Program-made: the position numbers and the translations under genes
DNA from: Clostridiales bacterium
Lineage (GTDB): Bacteria > Bacillota_A > Clostridia > Saccharofermentanales > Saccharofermentanaceae
Length of the DNA stretch: 9,667 nt
NCBI GenBank assembly: GCA_017649745.1
Contig: JAGCGE010000224.1
Location: forward strand, 1 to 9,667
Direction: 5' to 3'
In this document: positions 6,737 to 9,667 of the stretch, one piece after another
Layout: the number at the start of each line of letters is the position of its first letter
How positions within the stretch are numbered: position 1 is the first letter of the stretch
Notes under the pieces: model-generated
Seen by the model: the letters and a program-made list of their open reading frames with translations, nothing else
Databases searched by the model: none
What the model was told of the DNA's origin: nothing

Positions 6737-9535
6737 ATGGATATAAAACTGCTTCGAGATATTGAAAAAACAACAATGGAGTCACTAAAGGATTTCCAGT
6801 GCGCAACCGTCGAAAGGGTCGACGAACTATTTAGAAACGGACAGAACAGAGTTCTTGTGGCCGATGAAGTTGGTATGGGTAAAACCTTAATAGCTCGAGG
6901 GGTCATATCGAAAACGTCAATAATACAATGCGAAGCAGATGACGATCTGTTTAAAATCGTATATATCTGTTCCAACCAGGTTATCGCCAAACAGAATATA
7001 CAAAAACTAGATGTGTTTAATATTCGACCCAATGAAGGTGCTGATGATTCAAGATTATCAATGCAACACCTTAAGATTGCATTGCAAGAGTATCAGTCAA
7101 GACAAAAAGGTGCATTTGCACAGTTGATTCCTCTTACTCCTACTACCTCGTTTAGTATGACTAATGGAGGCGGAACACGACAAGAACGTGCCCTGATGTT
7201 TGCAATTCTCAAAAGAATGCCAAAACTTAAATCATTTATCGGTGATATCAGCGACTTTATGTCGCAGAACGTTCAATGGTGGAAATACTATGTTGACGAT
7301 TTTAATAGCACCATTGCCGAGTTGGAGTCTGCTGATACCGGATATCCTGGTTGTGTTATAGATAAAATCGTAGAGTATGACATTGAAACACATGTCTTAG
7401 ATGCCTTAGTAAACCACATAAAGGAAAAGAAACTTGGCGTTCAACCAACAGAATCTGGCAATTCTATTTTGAGACGGATTCGAGTAATGTTTGCCGAGAT
7501 AAGTGTAGGCATGCTTCAGCCGGATCTAGTAATCATGGATGAGTTCCAGAGGTTTAAATATTTGATTGATGCGGATTCTGAGGAAACTGAGAACGGCATG
7601 ATAGCCAAGAGGTTCTTTGAAACTCCCAACTTAAAAGTATTGTTATTATCGGCGACTCCGTATAAGCTCTATTCCACAATGGAAGAAATAGAAGAGGCTG
7701 ATAATCCAGATGACTACTACAAAGAGTTCCTTCAGGTTATGGAGTTCTTAACAAATGATTCTCATAAAATGAAAGAGTTCTCTGAAGTGTGGAGTAATTA
7801 TTCAGTTGCTCTTAAAGAGCTTATCCAAGGAGATAATGCAGTACTTGTCCTTAAAGATAGAGCTGAGGCTGAAATGTATAACCTTATGTGTCGTACAGAA
7901 AGAATCTCTGTAATGGATACGGGTGATTATATTGATGATAGTAGTGTTAAGACCCCAATCGGTATTACTGCAGGTGACATTCATACATATCTCGATATGG
8001 GAAAGATGCTCGAAAGCATTGGTGATGAAAGAACTCTATTGGTCGATTATGCAAAGAGCTGCCCCTACCTGATGTCGTATATGAATCACTATATAGTTAA
8101 GGAACGTGCAGAAAAATATTTCAAAAACAATATAGATGATTTGCCTTTAGCAAAAGGTAATTATCTTTGGATTAAACGAAATACTCTTGAGCATTACGGA
8201 GAACTTCTTTCAAATAATGCGCGTCTTGAAGAACTTAAGCGTCAGATCTTTTACAACAGATCTGAATTATACATGTGGGTGCCACCTTCTTGCCCGTATT
8301 ATGATCTTGAAGGTGTGTATAAAAACAGTAAAGGCTTTTCAAAGATACTCGTCTTTTCTGCGTGGGAAATGGTCCCTAAAATGATAGGAAGCATGATCTC
8401 ATATGAAGAAGAGAGACGAACAGTAGGTGTGCTTTCTAACGATGAAGATCTAAAATCAAGTAACAATACTTATTTTACGGAGACAAAGAAGCGGTATCCG
8501 GTTTCACGATTGAGGTTTAATGTTTCTAATGGTGAAGCTAGAGGCATGTATTTGTTCTGCCTACTCTATCCTTCTGAGACACTTGCAGAGATTTATCATC
8601 CGATTGAATACATAAACGAGGGTTATTCCCTTGATGATATTAGAACACTTTTGAAAAATAAGCTGAGCAAACTGTTAGCTCCAGTAATAAGTAGATATGC
8701 TCGTGATTCTGTTAGAGAAGATAAAAAATGGTATTACATGGCGCCTATCTTGCTTGATGGATTAAACTATGTCAATGAATGGATCGAAGACATGGGATAT
8801 GATGACTCAGAGGATGACGATGATGACACTGATAGTGGAGTTTCCGGATTTGATACTCACCTTGATCAATTGAATGAGATTATCGAATCGATCGACGTGA
8901 AATTAGGTAGAATACCAACGGATTTATTGGATGTGCTTGCTGATATGTCCATTGGTTCATTTGCTGTATGTGCATATAGATCTAATGGTGGAGATGTAAG
9001 GCGGGCATCAGAACTTGCCAAGGTTTTCATTAATCGTTTTAATTCGACTGAGGCCACAGCTGCTGTAATGCTTTCTTATAGCAATGATGACAGCTTTGAG
9101 GGAGATGGACATTGGAGAAATGTTCTCAGATACTGCTGCGATGGCGGATTTGGAGCAATGTTAGACGAATATGTCCACATGATTTCAGAAGGTGCAGGTT
9201 TTGGTTTATCAGAGAATAAGAACCAAGAAGTTCACGAAGCTATGGTCGATGCACTAAAAATACATTCTGCCAGCTATTCGATCGATACATATCCTGCTTT
9301 CTGTCACCGTATGAAAAAGGAAAAGGCTCAACGTACATTTATGAGATCGCATTATGCGGTCGGGTTTACTAAGAGTGAGGGTGCTGAATCCAAAAATGTT
9401 GAGCGTAAGGATAGTATAAGGAATGCGTTTAATAGTCCTATGCGTCCATTCATATTAGCGACTACGTCCATCGGACAAGAAGGATTAGACTTCCACTATT
9501 ATTGCCGTAAGATCATGCATTGGAATCTCCTATAA
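6737..9535 (+). CDS. SF2/SNF2-like helicase, truncated at the 3' end after motif V
   Basis: ATP-dependent DNA translocase or helicase of superfamily 2. The first ATPase lobe is complete: a Q-motif-like KDFQ, Walker A ADEVGMGKT (42-50), the DEAH-type box D268-E-F-Q-R-F and motif III S305-A-T-P. The second lobe starts with K-I-L-V-F-S-A-W (about 536-543). It contains a long insertion with an acidic run (689-699, D-D-S-E-D-D-D-D-D-T-D) and reaches motif V, ATTSIGQEGLDFH (908-920). Family members continue from HWNL with Pro and then an arginine-containing QREGR motif VI. Here the frame ends in H-W-N-L-L-stop, so motif VI is missing and the 932-residue product should lack ATPase activity. The gene begins 10 bases after the PLD stop, with AGGAA overlapping that stop as a weak ribosome site. 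Loss of the end coincides with a mobile-element-like junction at about 9531. Confidence 0.88.
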   Translation: MDIKLLRDIEKTTMESLKDFQCATVERVDELFRNGQNRVLVADEVGMGKTLIARGVISKTSIIQCEADDDLFKIVYICSNQVIAKQNIQKLDVFNIRPNEGADDSRLSMQHLKIALQEYQSRQKGAFAQLIPLTPTTSFSMTNGGGTRQERALMFAILKRMPKLKSFIGDISDFMSQNVQWWKYYVDDFNSTIAELESADTGYPGCVIDKIVEYDIETHVLDALVNHIKEKKLGVQPTESGNSILRRIRVMFAEISVGMLQPDLVIMDEFQRFKYLIDADSEETENGMIAKRFFETPNLKVLLLSATPYKLYSTMEEIEEADNPDDYYKEFLQVMEFLTNDSHKMKEFSEVWSNYSVALKELIQGDNAVLVLKDRAEAEMYNLMCRTERISVMDTGDYIDDSSVKTPIGITAGDIHTYLDMGKMLESIGDERTLLVDYAKSCPYLMSYMNHYIVKERAEKYFKNNIDDLPLAKGNYLWIKRNTLEHYGELLSNNARLEELKRQIFYNRSELYMWVPPSCPYYDLEGVYKNSKGFSKILVFSAWEMVPKMIGSMISYEEERRTVGVLSNDEDLKSSNNTYFTETKKRYPVSRLRFNVSNGEARGMYLFCLLYPSETLAEIYHPIEYINEGYSLDDIRTLLKNKLSKLLAPVISRYARDSVREDKKWYYMAPILLDGLNYVNEWIEDMGYDDSEDDDDDTDSGVSGFDTHLDQLNEIIESIDVKLGRIPTDLLDVLADMSIGSFAVCAYRSNGGDVRRASELAKVFINRFNSTEATAAVMLSYSNDDSFEGDGHWRNVLRYCCDGGFGAMLDEYVHMISEGAGFGLSENKNQEVHEAMVDALKIHSASYSIDTYPAFCHRMKKEKAQRTFMRSHYAVGFTKSEGAESKNVERKDSIRNAFNSPMRPFILATTSIGQEGLDFHYYCRKIMHWNLL

Positions 9536-9540
9536 AAAGT

Positions 9541-9570
9541 CAAACAGTTTAAGCTGTTTGCTGTATTTTT
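9541..9570. terminator. Hairpin with T-tract at the junction, possible intrinsic terminator
   Basis: CAAACAG (9541-9547) and CTGTTTG (9554-9560) form a perfect 7-bp stem around TTTAAG, followed by CTGTATTTTT. On the other strand the stem is followed after two bases by an A5/T5 run (9534-9538), so termination could work in both directions. It lies between the truncated helicase and the convergent transposase fragment. It may instead be a subterminal structure of the element. Confidence 0.5.
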
Positions 9571-9573
9571 CTT

Positions 9574-9667
9574 CTATTTGCTTAGCATGAGTTCAGGGTT
9601 GAATGTTTCTCTGTTCTCAAGCATCACAAACACAATTCTTGCTATTTTCCTTGTCAAAGCGATTATC
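9574..9667 (-). CDS. C-terminal fragment of a transposase, IS110-like (5' part outside window)
   Basis: Read on the minus strand, the last 94 bases give an open frame of 30 residues ending at a TAG (9576-9574). It begins I-I-A-L-T-R-K-I-A-R-I-V-F-V-M-L-E and continues with a short T-F-N-P-E-L tail. The ALxRK-(I/L)-x-x-(I/L)-hydrophobic-hydrophobic-x-M-L pattern followed by a short polar tail resembles the extreme C-terminus of IS110-family (Transposase_20) proteins. The DEDD and serine catalytic parts would lie outside the window. The identification rests on 30 residues only, so another transposase family or an unrelated protein remains possible. Confidence 0.45.
   Translation of the reverse strand, partial: IIALTRKIARIVFVMLENRETFNPELMLSK

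Larger units (their letters stand above)
9531..9667 (-). mobile_element. Edge of an inserted element, possibly IS110 type (partial)
   Basis: Homology to the helicase family ends at about 9530. The following DNA has no helicase character: it holds a hairpin, a T-rich stretch and a transposase-like C-terminal fragment on the opposite strand. IS110-type elements lack long terminal inverted repeats, consistent with no clear terminal repeat here. The other end is outside the window, so boundaries, length and any target duplication cannot be determined. Confidence 0.5.

Noticed and set aside
8187..8384. 65-residue plus-strand frame in a second frame of the helicase
   Set aside because: It is internal to the helicase, lacks a Shine-Dalgarno and resembles no known small protein.
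3708..9535. Classical DISARM system
   Set aside because: A helicase and a PLD protein are present, but no DUF1998 protein (DrmB), no methyltransferase and no DrmE-like gene are seen, and DUF6361 is not part of that system.
1..9667. CRISPR array, tRNA or rRNA genes
   Set aside because: No regularly spaced repeats, cloverleaf-like segments or rRNA-like conserved stretches were seen on either strand; almost all of the window is protein coding.

Overview
The window looks like chromosomal DNA of a Gram-positive anaerobe, probably a clostridium (Lachnospiraceae/Ruminococcaceae type). The evidence is strong AGGAGG-like ribosome sites, a low-to-moderate GC content, and a Tim44-like double-zinc-ribbon membrane protein next to a fused class II PPK2. 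The species cannot be named from this sequence.

Left part (1-2789), housekeeping: a zinc-ribbon/two-TM/Tim44-like protein, possibly incomplete at its 5' end, is closed by a strong intrinsic terminator. A two-domain polyphosphate:AMP phosphotransferase follows; its start is best placed at 1317. These two genes look like resident genes.

Right part (2907-9535), accessory and probably anti-phage or anti-plasmid: four same-strand genes, visibly more AT-rich. First is a GIY-YIG (T5orf172-like) protein plus a DUF5655-like protein. Together they look like one two-domain protein interrupted by a -1 frame change at an A7/T5 stretch. Next come a DUF6361-family protein, a two-HxK phospholipase-D-fold protein (a likely nuclease) and a large SF2/SNF2-like helicase. 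The last three are tightly packed (8-bp overlap, then a 10-bp gap) and probably act together: the helicase would remodel or translocate on DNA, the PLD protein would cut, and DUF6361 is of unknown role.

Right edge (about 9531-9667): the helicase reading frame stops abruptly just after motif V, before the arginine-containing motif VI. The DNA then changes character to a hairpin plus a minus-strand C-terminal fragment resembling an IS110-type transposase. The simplest reading is that a mobile element broke the helicase and probably inactivated the system. Its remaining 3' part, if it survives, lies outside the window. No tRNA, rRNA or CRISPR array was seen, and no gene-free stretch exceeds 300 bases.
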